Assembly (NCBI RefSeq): GCF_001550135.1
Contig: NZ_LRUE01000018.1
Location: forward strand, 154,820 to 218,819
DNA length: 64,000 nucleotides
Source: Pseudoalteromonas shioyasakiensis
GTDB taxonomy: Bacteria; Pseudomonadota; Gammaproteobacteria; Enterobacterales; Alteromonadaceae
Direction of reading: 5' to 3'
Positions 33,305 through 42,869 of the stretch are shown piece after piece; within the stretch, counting starts at the first letter, position 1; each line of letters opens with the position of its first letter. Made by a program: the position numbers and the translations under genes. The notes under the pieces are model-generated. The model saw nothing but the letters and a program-made list of their open reading frames with translations, made no database searches and had not been told where the DNA came from.

Positions 33305-34687
33305 CTACATATTCTTTTCAGTGAATTCAGCCAAGCTACTACGCTCTACTTCATCAAAAATCAGCACTGATCCTTTTTCATAATGACGAAACACATTAAC
33401 AGCCGCACTTGCACCAGAAGAAGCAGGTGTTACAAACTTATCGTCAATCTGGGCTAGGTTGCCCAATACGATTGTCCGACAATTTTTCCCACCACGGCTT
33501 AACATGCCCTTGATTTGCGCTCTAGTCATGTTTTGAGCTTCATCAATGATTAAAACAGCATCGTCTATTGAACGGCCACGAAAATAAGCCATGCTAGTAA
33601 ATTCTATATTGGCTTTTTCAATCACATGCTCGACTGTAGCGTAGACATTTCCTTCATGATTATCATCCGAGTGCATCGAAATTAATGCGTCAGTAATACC
33701 TGCCAGAAGAGGCATTGATTTTTCAGTTAAATCCCCCGGTAAGAATCCCGGATCGTCGTCCATAAAGTCTCTGGAGCGCACCACAACGATTTTTTTGTAC
33801 TTTTTCAACTCCAATACTTGATGCAGCGCCGAAGCAACTGCCAAAAAAGTTTTTCCGGAGCCAGCAGGACCAAGGATGATATTTAAATCATAGTAAGGGT
33901 CTGTTAATTGGCTTAAAGCTACCGACTGACGCTGATTTTTAGGCAAAATGCCCCATACTTTTTCTTGTTTACGAGGCAATAGCTTTGTGAATACCTCAGT
34001 ATCTGTTACTTCTGAAATTCGCCCAATGTGTCCAGCTTCATCGTACCAATACATGTTTGGCTGAACTTCATCATTAAATAGACTTATTGGGAAAGTATAA
34101 ACTTCTCCTGAAACCTTGAAGTCTTTGTCTGATTTAATTCGATCAAAAAGATCTCCTTTAAAGGCTTGTACCCCTGTGTATAAAAGATCAATATCTGATA
34201 TTTGATTATCTACGGCAACGTCTTCTGCCATGACCCCTACGGTTCGAGCTTTCAAGCGCATATTAATGTCACGGCTAACAATTATTACGTCTTTATTGAG
34301 TTCTTTTTGAAGATATAAAGCATAATTAATTATTCTGTTATCAGCATCACTTCCTATCCCGTGCTTTAACTCCTTAGCCAGATCCAATTGAGTGTCAATT
34401 CCAATGAAAAGCTTTCCTCTCTGGGCTGTTTCGGTAGATGGTAAAGGAATACCTATTTCCATTTCCTCGGCTGTATGTCCATTTATAATGTCTTCAAGCA
34501 TTCTAATGCACATACGGGCATCGGCACTTACCGATTTATTAGTTCTTTCTTTCAGGTTATCAAGCTCTTCAAGGACAGTTAGACAGATGTAAATATCATC
34601 TTTGTAGCTAAAAATAGATTTTGGATCATGTACTAATGCAGATGTGTCTAGTACACGAGGATTTCGATTATCAATAGAGCTTTTCAT
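33305..34687 (-). CDS. Island-encoded full-length PIN-PhoH ATPase
   Basis: 460 residues from ATG at 34,687, preceded by GGGAGG with 7 bases spacing. The N-terminal PIN nuclease domain (about 8-150) has acidic residues in VLDTSAL, in DADNR (115) and in SRDINMRLKA (140). The C-terminal PhoH ATPase has Walker A GPAGSGKT (273-280) and Walker B IIDEAQN (380-386). Such proteins are probable RNA-processing ATPase/nucleases. It is complete and only moderately similar to the broken host copy next to it, so it is not a recent duplicate. Its start overlaps the stop of that copy by one base. I infer that it replaces the lost host function. Confidence 0.9.
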   Translation of the reverse strand: MKSSIDNRNPRVLDTSALVHDPKSIFSYKDDIYICLTVLEELDNLKERTNKSVSADARMCIRMLEDIINGHTAEEMEIGIPLPSTETAQRGKLFIGIDTQLDLAKELKHGIGSDADNRIINYALYLQKELNKDVIIVSRDINMRLKARTVGVMAEDVAVDNQISDIDLLYTGVQAFKGDLFDRIKSDKDFKVSGEVYTFPISLFNDEVQPNMYWYDEAGHIGRISEVTDTEVFTKLLPRKQEKVWGILPKNQRQSVALSQLTDPYYDLNIILGPAGSGKTFLAVASALHQVLELKKYKKIVVVRSRDFMDDDPGFLPGDLTEKSMPLLAGITDALISMHSDDNHEGNVYATVEHVIEKANIEFTSMAYFRGRSIDDAVLIIDEAQNMTRAQIKGMLSRGGKNCRTIVLGNLAQIDDKFVTPASSGASAAVNVFRHYEKGSVLIFDEVERSSLAEFTEKNM

Positions 34688-36051
34688 TACGCAGCCTCCC
34701 AAAAGATTGAATCGTTGCTAGGCTTTGTGTTGTACTTTTCTTGTAAATTACAAATTTTGAGTAAAGGTTTATTGTTGAGAGACTGCTCAGAGTAGCTAAG
34801 GTAATCAATTTTTTTGGAAATTCTTTTTACTTTTTCTACAGGCCAATAAAAACAAGGGGGTAAAAACTTTAAAATATCCCCAATTCGGGGTTGTAAAATA
34901 ACAACCGCGTTTTGAATACTACGGCCACGCATAAAGTTTACTGATTTAAACTGTACGTTAGCTTTTTCCATAATGTAATTACGGCTCGAAATCGGATTCT
35001 CATCCCCTTTATGCAGCACTTCTAAGGTATCAGTAATGGCAGCTAACCACGGCGCCATTTTCTCTTCTTCAGTGCCAGGTAAAAAGCCAATTGATTCAGC
35101 AATTTCTGGGGTATTACGAGTAACAATCACTTTATCGTAAATGCCTTTTTCAATAATCATTTCAAGGGCACTGGCAAGAGCAAGTAAGGTTTTACCACAG
35201 CCAGCGGGACCAGTTAAAATCACCAATTCAATACTTGGGTCAAGTAGCGCATCAAGTGCCATCCCTTGATAAACATTTTTTGGCTTAACGCCCCAAGCGG
35301 TATGGCTCATCAAGCGCTCAACACTAATATCCTTTAAAGTAATTTGTTTATCATCGTAGCTTGTTACTCGGGCTGCAAAGTGGTCGCTTTCATCTAAAAT
35401 ATATTCATTACAGAATACATCGCTAATCGTGCTTTTTGCCACATGATGATAGGTATCTCGGCCTTGCTGCTCTGTTTCGCACTCTCCAACCTGTTGCCAA
35501 AAATCACCTTCAATTTTTTTATAACCACTAGTAAGCAACGCTATGTCGTCAATTAATTGGTCTGTTCTGTAATCTTCAACAAATTTAAGCCCTGCCCCTT
35601 TCGCTTTTAGACGCATATTGATGTCTTTAGTGACAAGCACCACTTTGCTATCGCTGTGTTGCTTCTGTAAATGAACAGCACAATTGATGATGCGGTGGTC
35701 GTTTTCGTTGCCCGGTAACCCCGAAATACTGTCTGCAAATAAATGGTCATTAACGATAATTAAGCGGCCACGAGATTCTGTTTTAGCCTTTTTGTTACTA
35801 GGGAGCGCGACACCCTGCAACATTTGCTCTGGCGAAGCGTCCTTTAACACTTCATCTAAACCACGAATAGCAACACGGGCGTCACGGCTAACGTCATGTT
35901 TCCTATCTTTAATGTGGTCGAGCTCTTCTAATACTGTCATGGGGATAACAACATCATGTTCTTGGAAAGATAAATAAGCGAGGGGTTCGTGGAGTAACAC
36001 ATTGGTATCGAGCACATACATTTTACTATCAAGGTTCGAAGCTTTTTCCAT
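34687..36051 (-). pseudogene. Host PIN-PhoH gene truncated by the island, with an island-encoded tail
   Basis: 454-residue reading frame. Residues 1-386 are a normal PIN-PhoH protein: PIN motifs LDTN (15) and TKDINMRLKA, and Walker A GPAGCGKT (281-288). At residue 387 the expected Walker B Asp-Glu-Ala-Gln-Asn is replaced by a 68-residue tail unrelated to the family (begins QPRIGDILKF, ends SIFWEAA). About 80 C-terminal residues of the ATPase domain are lost, so ATP hydrolysis should be abolished while the PIN nuclease could still fold. Its stop and the next ATG form TAATG. Its promoter should now drive the island copy. Confidence 0.88.
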
Positions 36052-36350
36052 AGCACTTTCCTTACGTTTTATGATTTTTATGCTATACCCAATAAACTAA
36101 ACAAGCGGCGGATGAAGCTATGGTTTATTCGTCAGGTATATACTCAGTTTAGTCTATTTACGACAAAAGTCCTTTTTATGACAAACAAATATACAATTAT
36201 TTAACTGGTTAAAATACATACAATTTTTACCATTAATAATGGCTTAAAAAGGTTGACTAAATTTAATTGTGTGCGGCTAGTTTACTGCCTTGAAGTAGCA
36301 TGGCGTTACAGGTAACATAGCCGCCTTTTTTCTTCATAGACGAGACATAC
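36052..36350. other. Divergent promoter region between phoH and rapA
   Basis: 299 AT-rich bases between two divergent genes. It should contain both promoters. I see no strong dyad or other motif. A short plus-strand segment (ttgactaaa at about 36,253) could be a -35 box for rapA. Confidence 0.35.
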
Positions 36351-39245
36351 ATGAATTTTTCCTTAGGTCAGCGTTGGATCAGTGATACTGAGTCAGATTT
36401 AGGATTAGGCACCGTTGTTGCCCTTGAAGGCCGTCAGGTCAGCATTTTATTTCCAGCCAGTGGAGAAAACAGAGTTTATTCTTTAACAGAAGCACCTGTT
36501 ACTCGTGTCGCATTTAATCCAGGTGATATTATTCGCAGCGTTGAAGAGTGGGAATTAGAAGTCGAGTCTGTTGAAGAGCAAGGCGAGTTACTATGCTATC
36601 ACGGCATTCGCGTTGATAATGGTGAAAAAGCGCAGTTAAAAGAAACCTTTTTAGATCACTTTATCAAATTCAATAAACCACAAGACCGTTTATTTGCAGG
36701 CCAAGTGGACCGCTTTGACCGCTATACGCTGCGCTACCAAACTTGGCAGCACCAGTTTGAGCGCCAACAATCTCCTTTAAAAGGTTTAATTGGTCAGCGT
36801 GCAAACCTTATTCCGCATCAGCTTTATATTGCACAAGAAGTGGGTAAACGTTTTGCACCACGCGTATTACTTTCTGATGAAGTGGGTTTAGGTAAAACCA
36901 TTGAAGCAGGTATGATTTTACATCAACAAATCATCAGTGGCCGTGCTAGCCGCGTATTGATTGTTGTGCCTGAAAACTTACAGCATCAGTGGTTAGTAGA
37001 AATGCTACGCCGCTTTAACTTACGTTTTTCAATCTTTGATGAAGAACGTTGTGATGAAGCATTCGCAGACTCTCCAAACGTATTCGAAACAGAACAGTTA
37101 GTACTTACTAGCCTTGAGTTCTTAAGCAAGAAAAAACGCTGGTTTGAGCAAGCAACCCTAGCTGATTGGGATTTATTGGTTGTTGATGAAGCGCACCATT
37201 TAAGTATCAATAATGGTAAGCCAAGCACTGAATACCAACGCATGGCAGAGTTAAGCCAAGACATTCCGGGCCTTATCTTATTAACTGCAACGCCAGATCA
37301 ACTTGGTCACCGCAGTCACTTTGCCCGCTTGCAATTACTCGACCCAGATCGTTTCTACGACTACGATGCGTTTGTTGAAGAAGAAAGTAACTACAAAGAG
37401 GTTGCTGAAGCTGCTAATCAATTACTGGGTGAACAAGGCCTTGATGATGCATCTCGTGCCACATTAAAAGAGCTATTAAAAGAAACCGACATTACTGACC
37501 TTTTAGCGAAAGCGGAGCAAGGTGATGAAACGGCGCGCAACGAAATTTTATCAATGCTGCTGGACCGCCATGGTACGGGTCGTATTTTATTTAGAAATAG
37601 CCGCAGCGGTATTGATGGTTACCCAAGCCGTAAGCTTCATGCATACCCTATGGCAATGCCTAAACAATATAAAACGGCGATGTCGGTACTGGGTAACATG
37701 GGCGGCATTCAAAATGCTGAACTAACGGCACTTCGCGCTCTATTCCCTGAAAAGATCTTCCAAGAGTTTGAAGGTGAAAATGCTAGCTGGGGCGCATTTG
37801 ACCCACGTGTTGATTGGTTAATCGAAACCTTAAAAACCCTTAAACACGAAAAAGTATTGCTTATCTGTGCTAAAGCCGAAACCGCACTTAGCCTAGAACA
37901 GATTTTACGTGAGCGTGAAGCAATTAAAGCTTCTGTTTTCCACGAAGGCATGTCGATTGTTGAACGTGACCGTGCTGCGGCTTACTTTGCCGATGAATAC
38001 GACAGCGCGCAGATTCTACTTTGTTCTGAAATTGGTTCTGAAGGTCGTAACTTCCAATTCTCGCATCACTTAGTATTGTTTGATTTACCACTAAACCCAG
38101 ACTTACTTGAGCAACGTATTGGTCGTCTTGACCGTATTGGTCAAACTCAAGACGTAAACATTCACGTGCCGTATTTTGAAAACACCGCACAAGAGGTGTT
38201 ACTTCGTTGGTACAACGAAGGCTTAGATGCGTTTGAAACAACCTCGACAACAGGGCAAATGCTGTATAAAGAGTATGGCGAAGAATTGCTTGAGTTTATT
38301 GGTGCACACAATTGCGACGAAGAAGAGCTAGACCCACTACTAGAACAAGTGGCAGGTCAAAATGCCAAGCTTCGTAAGCAAATGGAAAGTGGTCGTGACC
38401 GCTTACTAGAGCTGCATTCAAGTGGCCAGGGCCGAGCAGAAAGCCTTGTAGCTGATATCGAAGAGTTAGACGATCAATTCACGCTACCAAGTTATATGAT
38501 CAATGTGTTCGACACCTTTGGTGTAAGCCAAGAAGATAAAGGTGAAAATACCATTATCTTAAAACCAACTGAGCACATGCTAAATCCATCTTTCCCATGC
38601 TTAAAAGATGATGGCATCACAGTAACGTTTGATCGCAGCACCTCGCTTTCGCAAGAAGACGCGCATTTCATCAGTTGGGATCACCCAATGGTGCAAGGCA
38701 GCTTAGACATGATTTGTGATGATGACTTTGGTACTGCCTCTGTGGCGTTACTGAAAAACAAAAAGCTACCTGCTGGTACCTTCTTTGTTGAGCTTATTTT
38801 CATTGCGGAGGCGATGGCGCCTAAAGCACTTCAAGTTGGCCGCTTCTTGCCACCAACGCCTATTCGTATCTTATTAGATAAGGGCAGTAACAATCTGGCT
38901 GAAAATGTTGCTTTTGATGCTTTCAATCAACAGTTATCAGCGGTTGGTCGCCAAACGGCAAGTAAATTAGCCAGCGCGCTACAAAGTGCCATTCACCCAA
39001 TGATCACCAGCGCACAAGACATGGCACAAACCAAGCTAGAAGCACTGCGTGCTGAATCACTAGAGAAAATGCAAACTGCACTCGGTGAAGAACAAGCTCG
39101 TTTAACGGCACTTAAGCAGATCAACCCGAATATTCGTGATGAAGAGCTTAGCTTCTTTGATAAACAGCGTAGCGAACTCACGACTTACATCGAAAAAGCC
39201 CAAGTTAAACTGGATGCAATTCGTTTAATTGTCGTTTCACACTAA
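36351..39245 (+). CDS. rapA: RNA polymerase-associated ATPase RapA
   Basis: Swi2/Snf2-type ATPase that binds RNA polymerase and promotes its recycling after transcription. 964 residues, close to E. coli RapA (968). Two N-terminal Tudor-like domains (starting FSLGQRWISDTESDLGLG) are followed by a helicase core with Walker A DEVGLGKTIEAG, DEAH (VVDEAHHL), TATPDQ and the late motif QRIGRLDRIGQ, then spacer domains. No truncation is visible. It is the first intact core gene to the right of the island and ends at a strong terminator. Confidence 0.97.
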   Translation: MNFSLGQRWISDTESDLGLGTVVALEGRQVSILFPASGENRVYSLTEAPVTRVAFNPGDIIRSVEEWELEVESVEEQGELLCYHGIRVDNGEKAQLKETFLDHFIKFNKPQDRLFAGQVDRFDRYTLRYQTWQHQFERQQSPLKGLIGQRANLIPHQLYIAQEVGKRFAPRVLLSDEVGLGKTIEAGMILHQQIISGRASRVLIVVPENLQHQWLVEMLRRFNLRFSIFDEERCDEAFADSPNVFETEQLVLTSLEFLSKKKRWFEQATLADWDLLVVDEAHHLSINNGKPSTEYQRMAELSQDIPGLILLTATPDQLGHRSHFARLQLLDPDRFYDYDAFVEEESNYKEVAEAANQLLGEQGLDDASRATLKELLKETDITDLLAKAEQGDETARNEILSMLLDRHGTGRILFRNSRSGIDGYPSRKLHAYPMAMPKQYKTAMSVLGNMGGIQNAELTALRALFPEKIFQEFEGENASWGAFDPRVDWLIETLKTLKHEKVLLICAKAETALSLEQILREREAIKASVFHEGMSIVERDRAAAYFADEYDSAQILLCSEIGSEGRNFQFSHHLVLFDLPLNPDLLEQRIGRLDRIGQTQDVNIHVPYFENTAQEVLLRWYNEGLDAFETTSTTGQMLYKEYGEELLEFIGAHNCDEEELDPLLEQVAGQNAKLRKQMESGRDRLLELHSSGQGRAESLVADIEELDDQFTLPSYMINVFDTFGVSQEDKGENTIILKPTEHMLNPSFPCLKDDGITVTFDRSTSLSQEDAHFISWDHPMVQGSLDMICDDDFGTASVALLKNKKLPAGTFFVELIFIAEAMAPKALQVGRFLPPTPIRILLDKGSNNLAENVAFDAFNQQLSAVGRQTASKLASALQSAIHPMITSAQDMAQTKLEALRAESLEKMQTALGEEQARLTALKQINPNIRDEELSFFDKQRSELTTYIEKAQVKLDAIRLIVVSH

Positions 39246-39272
39246 CGTTGAAGCGCTAAACTCAAAACCACA

Positions 39273-39302
39273 AACGCGATGTGCTTTCACATCGCGTTTT
39301 TT
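39273..39302 (+). terminator. Bidirectional terminator between rapA and the zinc-ribbon gene
   Basis: AACGCGATGTG, loop CTTT, CACATCGCGTT followed by TTTT: an 11-bp stem 27 bases after the rapA stop. Its other strand can serve the convergent small gene. Confidence 0.85.
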
Positions 39303-39531
39303 ATGCAAAAAACACCACAAGGGTAATAATTACGGCCACTGCCGCTAGCTTGCAAAATAACTTAGCTAAGCTATTGTTTCTTTTTATTAAATCGTCTTTG
39401 TAAGCTTGCTTCAAATATACAGCTTGTAGGTCTGAAAAACCTTTACAGTGCGGGCACTCTGGCTCTAGGTCATTTACTTCTAGGCCACAACGTGTACAAG
39501 GTTTACTGCGAATTAAACCAAGGCGAAACAT
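39301..39531 (-). CDS. Small zinc-ribbon membrane protein
   Basis: 76 residues: an N-terminal zinc ribbon with two CxxC knuckles (CTRCG at about residues 12-16 and CPHCKG at about 31-36) and a C-terminal membrane helix (LAAVAVIITLVVFF). Similar short hypothetical proteins occur beside rapA or rluA in related marine gammaproteobacteria, as far as I recall. Function unknown. It is convergent with rapA and divergent from rluA. Confidence 0.7.
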   Translation of the reverse strand: MFRLGLIRSKPCTRCGLEVNDLEPECPHCKGFSDLQAVYLKQAYKDDLIKRNNSLAKLFCKLAAVAVIITLVVFFA

Positions 39532-39664
39532 TCACTTGTCCTTTTATTTAAACTCCATAGCTGAATTTACTGTATCTTAGCTGCTACTCGAAAACCAGCA
39601 CTGGCATTGTGTATGCGCTTATACTCCTTTAAAATAGCGTCCTTGCATATCATCGAGGCTAGCT

Positions 39665-40318
39665 GTGTTACTCAATTATAATCCCCCAATGACACCTTAT
39701 TTAAGTATTGTTTATCAAGACGATGACTTGCTTATTGTGAATAAACCAAGTGGTTTACTTACTGTGCCGGGAAAAGACCCAAAACACGCCGATTGCCTTA
39801 TTGCTCGCATTAACCGCGTTTTTCCAACGGCAAAAATTGTTCATCGCCTTGATATGGCTACCTCTGGCATTATTTGTTTAGCTATGCACAAAGAAGCGCA
39901 TCGTAATTTAAGCATTCAGTTTCAAGATAGAAAAACTGCAAAACGCTACATTGCTCGCGTATTTGGTAAGCTTGAGCAAGAAACAGGATCGGTAGATTTG
40001 CCACTTATTTGTGATTGGCCGAACCGACCAAAGCAAATGGTTGATCACGATAATGGCAAACCGTCATTAACCCACTTTAAAGTGCTTGAGTATGAACAGA
40101 ATGCAACTCGTGTTGAGCTGACCCCAATTACTGGGCGTTCTCACCAACTACGTGTGCACATGCTGTCATTGGGTCACCCTATTTTAGGCGATAAGCTATA
40201 TGCTCACCCTGAGGCATTCGCCATGGCTCCTCGCTTACAACTGCATGCTGAAATGCTTACCTTAGCTCACCCAGCCAGCGGTGAAACATTGATTTTTGAA
40301 GCCGCTCCTGAGTTTTAA
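39665..40318 (+). CDS. rluA: Dual-specificity 23S rRNA/tRNA pseudouridine synthase RluA
   Basis: 217 residues. Makes pseudouridine 746 in 23S rRNA and 32 in several tRNAs. The catalytic motif VHRLDMATSG (active-site Asp), the strand motif GRSHQLRVHM and CDWPNRPKQ agree closely with E. coli RluA. I accept the GTG start at 39,665 because the N-terminus NYNPP is also found in E. coli RluA; an internal ATG eight codons later would lose it. It is divergent from the zinc-ribbon gene and has no operon partner. Confidence 0.93.
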   Translation: MLLNYNPPMTPYLSIVYQDDDLLIVNKPSGLLTVPGKDPKHADCLIARINRVFPTAKIVHRLDMATSGIICLAMHKEAHRNLSIQFQDRKTAKRYIARVFGKLEQETGSVDLPLICDWPNRPKQMVDHDNGKPSLTHFKVLEYEQNATRVELTPITGRSHQLRVHMLSLGHPILGDKLYAHPEAFAMAPRLQLHAEMLTLAHPASGETLIFEAAPEF

Positions 40319-40398
40319 GACAATTCGCTAAATATTTAATAAATACTGCCGATAGTTAATCAATAACTGATTTAATTAAAGACTCAGGTAATATCGGC

Positions 40399-41334
40399 AT
40401 GAATTTAAAATCCGCACATCGCTTACTTTACGCAGCCTGTTTTGCGTTGATGGGTAATGTGAATGCTGCCGATTTTATTAAACCCACCCCTTGGTCAAGT
40501 TTGGTCACTAACGATATTCAACGCTTTTTACCAAGCGATGAAGTACGCACTCTGCTTGCCGGTGAAGATGAGTTCATTAGCTTATATCGCCAATCGATGA
40601 CAGCCAGTCAACGCGGAATTGTGCTAATCATTCCTGATTGGCAGCACTTACCCACTAATAATGCTGGTATTAACTTTTTGCGCAAGCAGTTAAACGAAAT
40701 TGGCTATGCAACCCTTGCCATGACCATGCCTGACATTGATTGGCATCCTGCCGATATGACAACGCCCGAGTCACCTGAGAGCTCTGAACCTGAGTCAACA
40801 ACACAAAGTAATGAACAAAGCGATGAGCAAGCAGCTTCTGCTCCACCAGCCCAAACGCAACAAGCGCCGCATTTTGTTACGGGTGAGCCCAATATCAGTG
40901 AAGCCGTGCTTGATGATTACAAATTAAAGCTAATTGCCAGATTCAATGCCTTGTATAACAGTGCAATGGATGAAGGCGGCAATATTATTGTGGTGGCACA
41001 AGGTGCCAGTGCGGGGCTATTGATAGAGCATTATGCTAGCTTTCCAAATAACGAACTAAACGCTTTTATTAGCCTAGGTAGTTATTTACCTAACAGTGTT
41101 CGTAACCAGCATCTCAATGCGACGCTTTCAACTATCAGCCCACCCTTACTGGATATTTTTTATAGTGAGGGTAACCCTGACACCCTGCAAAGTGTAAAAG
41201 ACAGAAAACGCTGGGTAAGAAAACACGCTAAATATGACTACCGTCAAAGAGAGTTATTTGGTGTGCCTTCAGAGCCTGAGCAGCACCAGCGGCTGCTTAA
41301 AGAGGTAGACGGCTTTTTACGCCGCCTTTTTTAA
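40399..41334 (+). CDS. DUF3530-family exported alpha/beta-hydrolase-like protein
   Basis: 311 residues: a signal peptide (about 1-23, ending NAA), then a DUF3530 domain with an alpha/beta-hydrolase-like order (RGIVLIIPDW, LAMTMPDIDWHP, IIVVAQGASAGLLIEHY, ISLGSYLP). Between about residues 125 and 160 a Glu/Ser/Thr/Gln-rich linker is inserted. The nucleophile position reads GASAG and not the usual GxSxG with a confident serine triad, so enzyme activity is uncertain. It converges with djlA, overlapping its end by 18 bases. Confidence 0.8.
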   Translation: MNLKSAHRLLYAACFALMGNVNAADFIKPTPWSSLVTNDIQRFLPSDEVRTLLAGEDEFISLYRQSMTASQRGIVLIIPDWQHLPTNNAGINFLRKQLNEIGYATLAMTMPDIDWHPADMTTPESPESSEPESTTQSNEQSDEQAASAPPAQTQQAPHFVTGEPNISEAVLDDYKLKLIARFNALYNSAMDEGGNIIVVAQGASAGLLIEHYASFPNNELNAFISLGSYLPNSVRNQHLNATLSTISPPLLDIFYSEGNPDTLQSVKDRKRWVRKHAKYDYRQRELFGVPSEPEQHQRLLKEVDGFLRRLF

Positions 41335-42189
41335 ATACTCATAAGCCGCTTGAATATCTTGGCTTTTCTTTACCGCAACTTCCATCATATGTTTTGGTAA
41401 ACCTTGCGATACCAGCTTATCGGGGTGATGCTGAGCCATGAGCTTTCGATAGGCTACTTTAATATCTCTCGCAGAAGCATCACTGTTTAAGCCTAATAGA
41501 GCCAACGCTTGGGCGCGATTCATACCATTATTCGGTGGCACACTGTGCCCTCTTTGTTCACTATGACTGCTGCGATTTTGCTGGCTTTGTTGACGCTGCT
41601 GTTCATAAAAACGCTGTTGTTGCTGACGAAATGCAAATTCGGCTTGGTAGCGTTTTAATAAAAATGCGAACTGAGTACGTGAAATACCTAACTGCTTGCT
41701 CACCTCTTGCAATAGTTGCTTTTCTTGCTCTGCAAGGTGGCCATCTGAAAAGGCCATTTGAATTTGGATTTCGAGGAACAGTTGCAATAAATCATGGCGT
41801 CGAGCAAAGCGCTCTTTAAAGTCATGAACGGTTTCTTTTAATGAAAAATCGCTTTCTTTACCACTACGAAAGGCATCTTGTGCTTCTCTGCGCTCATCAC
41901 CCGATAAGCCCATTTCGTCCATAAACAAACTTGCCGCACGAATATGCGTTTCACTAACGCGACCATTCGATTTGGCAATATGCCCCATCACCGCAAAACA
42001 GCTAGAAAAGAAAAGTGCTTGGCGCTCGTTAATATCATCGCCTTTAAACAAACCAGAAAAACCACCTGCTTTATCAAAGTCTTGTTTTAAGCTGCGATCG
42101 AACATATGGCCTAGGTATAGGCCCAGTAAGGCTCCTATAAATTTGCCAAACATAAAGCCAAAACAAAAACCGAGTACTTTTCCCCACAT
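41317..42189 (-). CDS. djlA: Membrane-anchored DnaJ-like co-chaperone DjlA
   Basis: 290 residues: an N-terminal membrane segment rich in Gly (FGFMFGKFIGALLGLYLG), a TerB-like helical domain (about 50-190), a Gln/Arg-rich linker (about 190-222) and a C-terminal J domain with the HPD motif (AQHHPDKL). It stimulates DnaK at the inner-membrane surface and is linked in E. coli to the envelope stress response. The order (anchor, TerB, J) is that of E. coli DjlA, and the length (271 there) is similar. Its 3' end overlaps the convergent DUF3530 gene. Confidence 0.93.
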   Translation of the reverse strand: MWGKVLGFCFGFMFGKFIGALLGLYLGHMFDRSLKQDFDKAGGFSGLFKGDDINERQALFFSSCFAVMGHIAKSNGRVSETHIRAASLFMDEMGLSGDERREAQDAFRSGKESDFSLKETVHDFKERFARRHDLLQLFLEIQIQMAFSDGHLAEQEKQLLQEVSKQLGISRTQFAFLLKRYQAEFAFRQQQQRFYEQQRQQSQQNRSSHSEQRGHSVPPNNGMNRAQALALLGLNSDASARDIKVAYRKLMAQHHPDKLVSQGLPKHMMEVAVKKSQDIQAAYEYLKKAA

Positions 42190-42212
42190 AATTTGGCAAA
42201 CCTCTGTTGTTA

Positions 42213-42869
42213 TTACAAAGCGAAACGTTGATTGATTTCGTCGAGTCTGGCAGGTGTGCCAATGTCATCCCATTGCCCCAAATAAAGCTCAGTCGAAACT
42301 TGATGTTCACTGAGCTTTTCTCGCAAAATGGGCCCAAGTGGACGAATACCTGCGCTGAGACCTTTAAAGAAATCAGCATGATAGCGACTTATACCGGAAA
42401 AAGTATACTTTTGACTATCTGGGCTTAGGTGACTCAGTGCAAAATCACCATCAGGATTATGCGCAGGGTTTTCTACAAGGACAATATGCGCTTCCCCTGC
42501 TTGCAGATGAAGCTGCATCAACGAAGTCACATCATAATCAGTAAACACATCACCATTGATGACAATAAATTGCTCACCCAATAACGGCAATGCCTGAATG
42601 ATGCCCCCGGCGGTTTCAAGCCCCCCAGCCTGCTCTTGGCTGTAAGTGATCGATACACCAAACTGCGAACCATCAGCAAAATACTCTGTTATTTTGTCGC
42701 CCTGCCAAGCAAGGTTAATGACAATATCGGTAATGCCTGCTTGGCGTAAGGTATTAATATGATGCTCTAATAATGGCTTGCCGTTAATCTTTAGCATCGG
42801 CTTTGGCATCGCTTCTGTTAGCGGCATCATGCGTTTACCACGGCCCGCCGCTAGGATCATTGCTTTCAT
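42213..42869 (-). CDS. murU: N-acetylmuramate-1-phosphate uridylyltransferase-like (MurU)
   Basis: 218 residues, a small sugar-1-phosphate nucleotidyltransferase. The pyrophosphorylase signature LAAGRGKRMMPLT with KPML, and the metal Asp motif INGDVFTDYD, are present. With AmgK it forms the peptidoglycan recycling shortcut that makes UDP-MurNAc from MurNAc, known from Pseudomonas, where the pair also lies beside lptD. The ATG overlaps the kinase gene by 4 bases, which supports this assignment over a general glucose-1-phosphate enzyme. djlA follows 23 bases downstream. Confidence 0.85.
   Translation of the reverse strand: MKAMILAAGRGKRMMPLTEAMPKPMLKINGKPLLEHHINTLRQAGITDIVINLAWQGDKITEYFADGSQFGVSITYSQEQAGGLETAGGIIQALPLLGEQFIVINGDVFTDYDVTSLMQLHLQAGEAHIVLVENPAHNPDGDFALSHLSPDSQKYTFSGISRYHADFFKGLSAGIRPLGPILREKLSEHQVSTELYLGQWDDIGTPARLDEINQRFAL

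Larger units (their letters stand above)
1..34893. mobile_element. Metal-resistance genomic island, right end inside the host phoH gene
   Basis: Continuous block of accessory genes (CDF and Czc efflux, two copper operons, unrecognised small genes, a spare PhoH). Its right boundary is visible: the host PIN-PhoH reading frame on the minus strand matches the family up to Val-Val-Ile-Leu (codons ending about 34,894) and then runs into unrelated sequence where Asp-Glu-Ala-Gln is expected. The left end, the integrase or transposase and the missing 3' part of phoH are not in the window. Whether this is a Tn7-like, tyrosine-recombinase or other element cannot be told from one end. No convincing terminal inverted repeat was seen. 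Scars at 7.2-7.6 kb and 16 kb suggest assembly from modules. Confidence 0.8.

Noticed and set aside
34861..34920. CCCCAATTCGGGG near the phoH junction as a transposon terminal inverted repeat.
   Set aside because: The short palindrome lies just inside the break, but no TGT/ACA end and no repeated transposase-binding sites are seen; one end alone is not enough.
33305..36051. Tandem phoH genes as a simple gene duplication.
   Set aside because: The two proteins differ widely and one breaks abruptly at Walker B with an unrelated tail, which fits insertion of a foreign element and not duplication.
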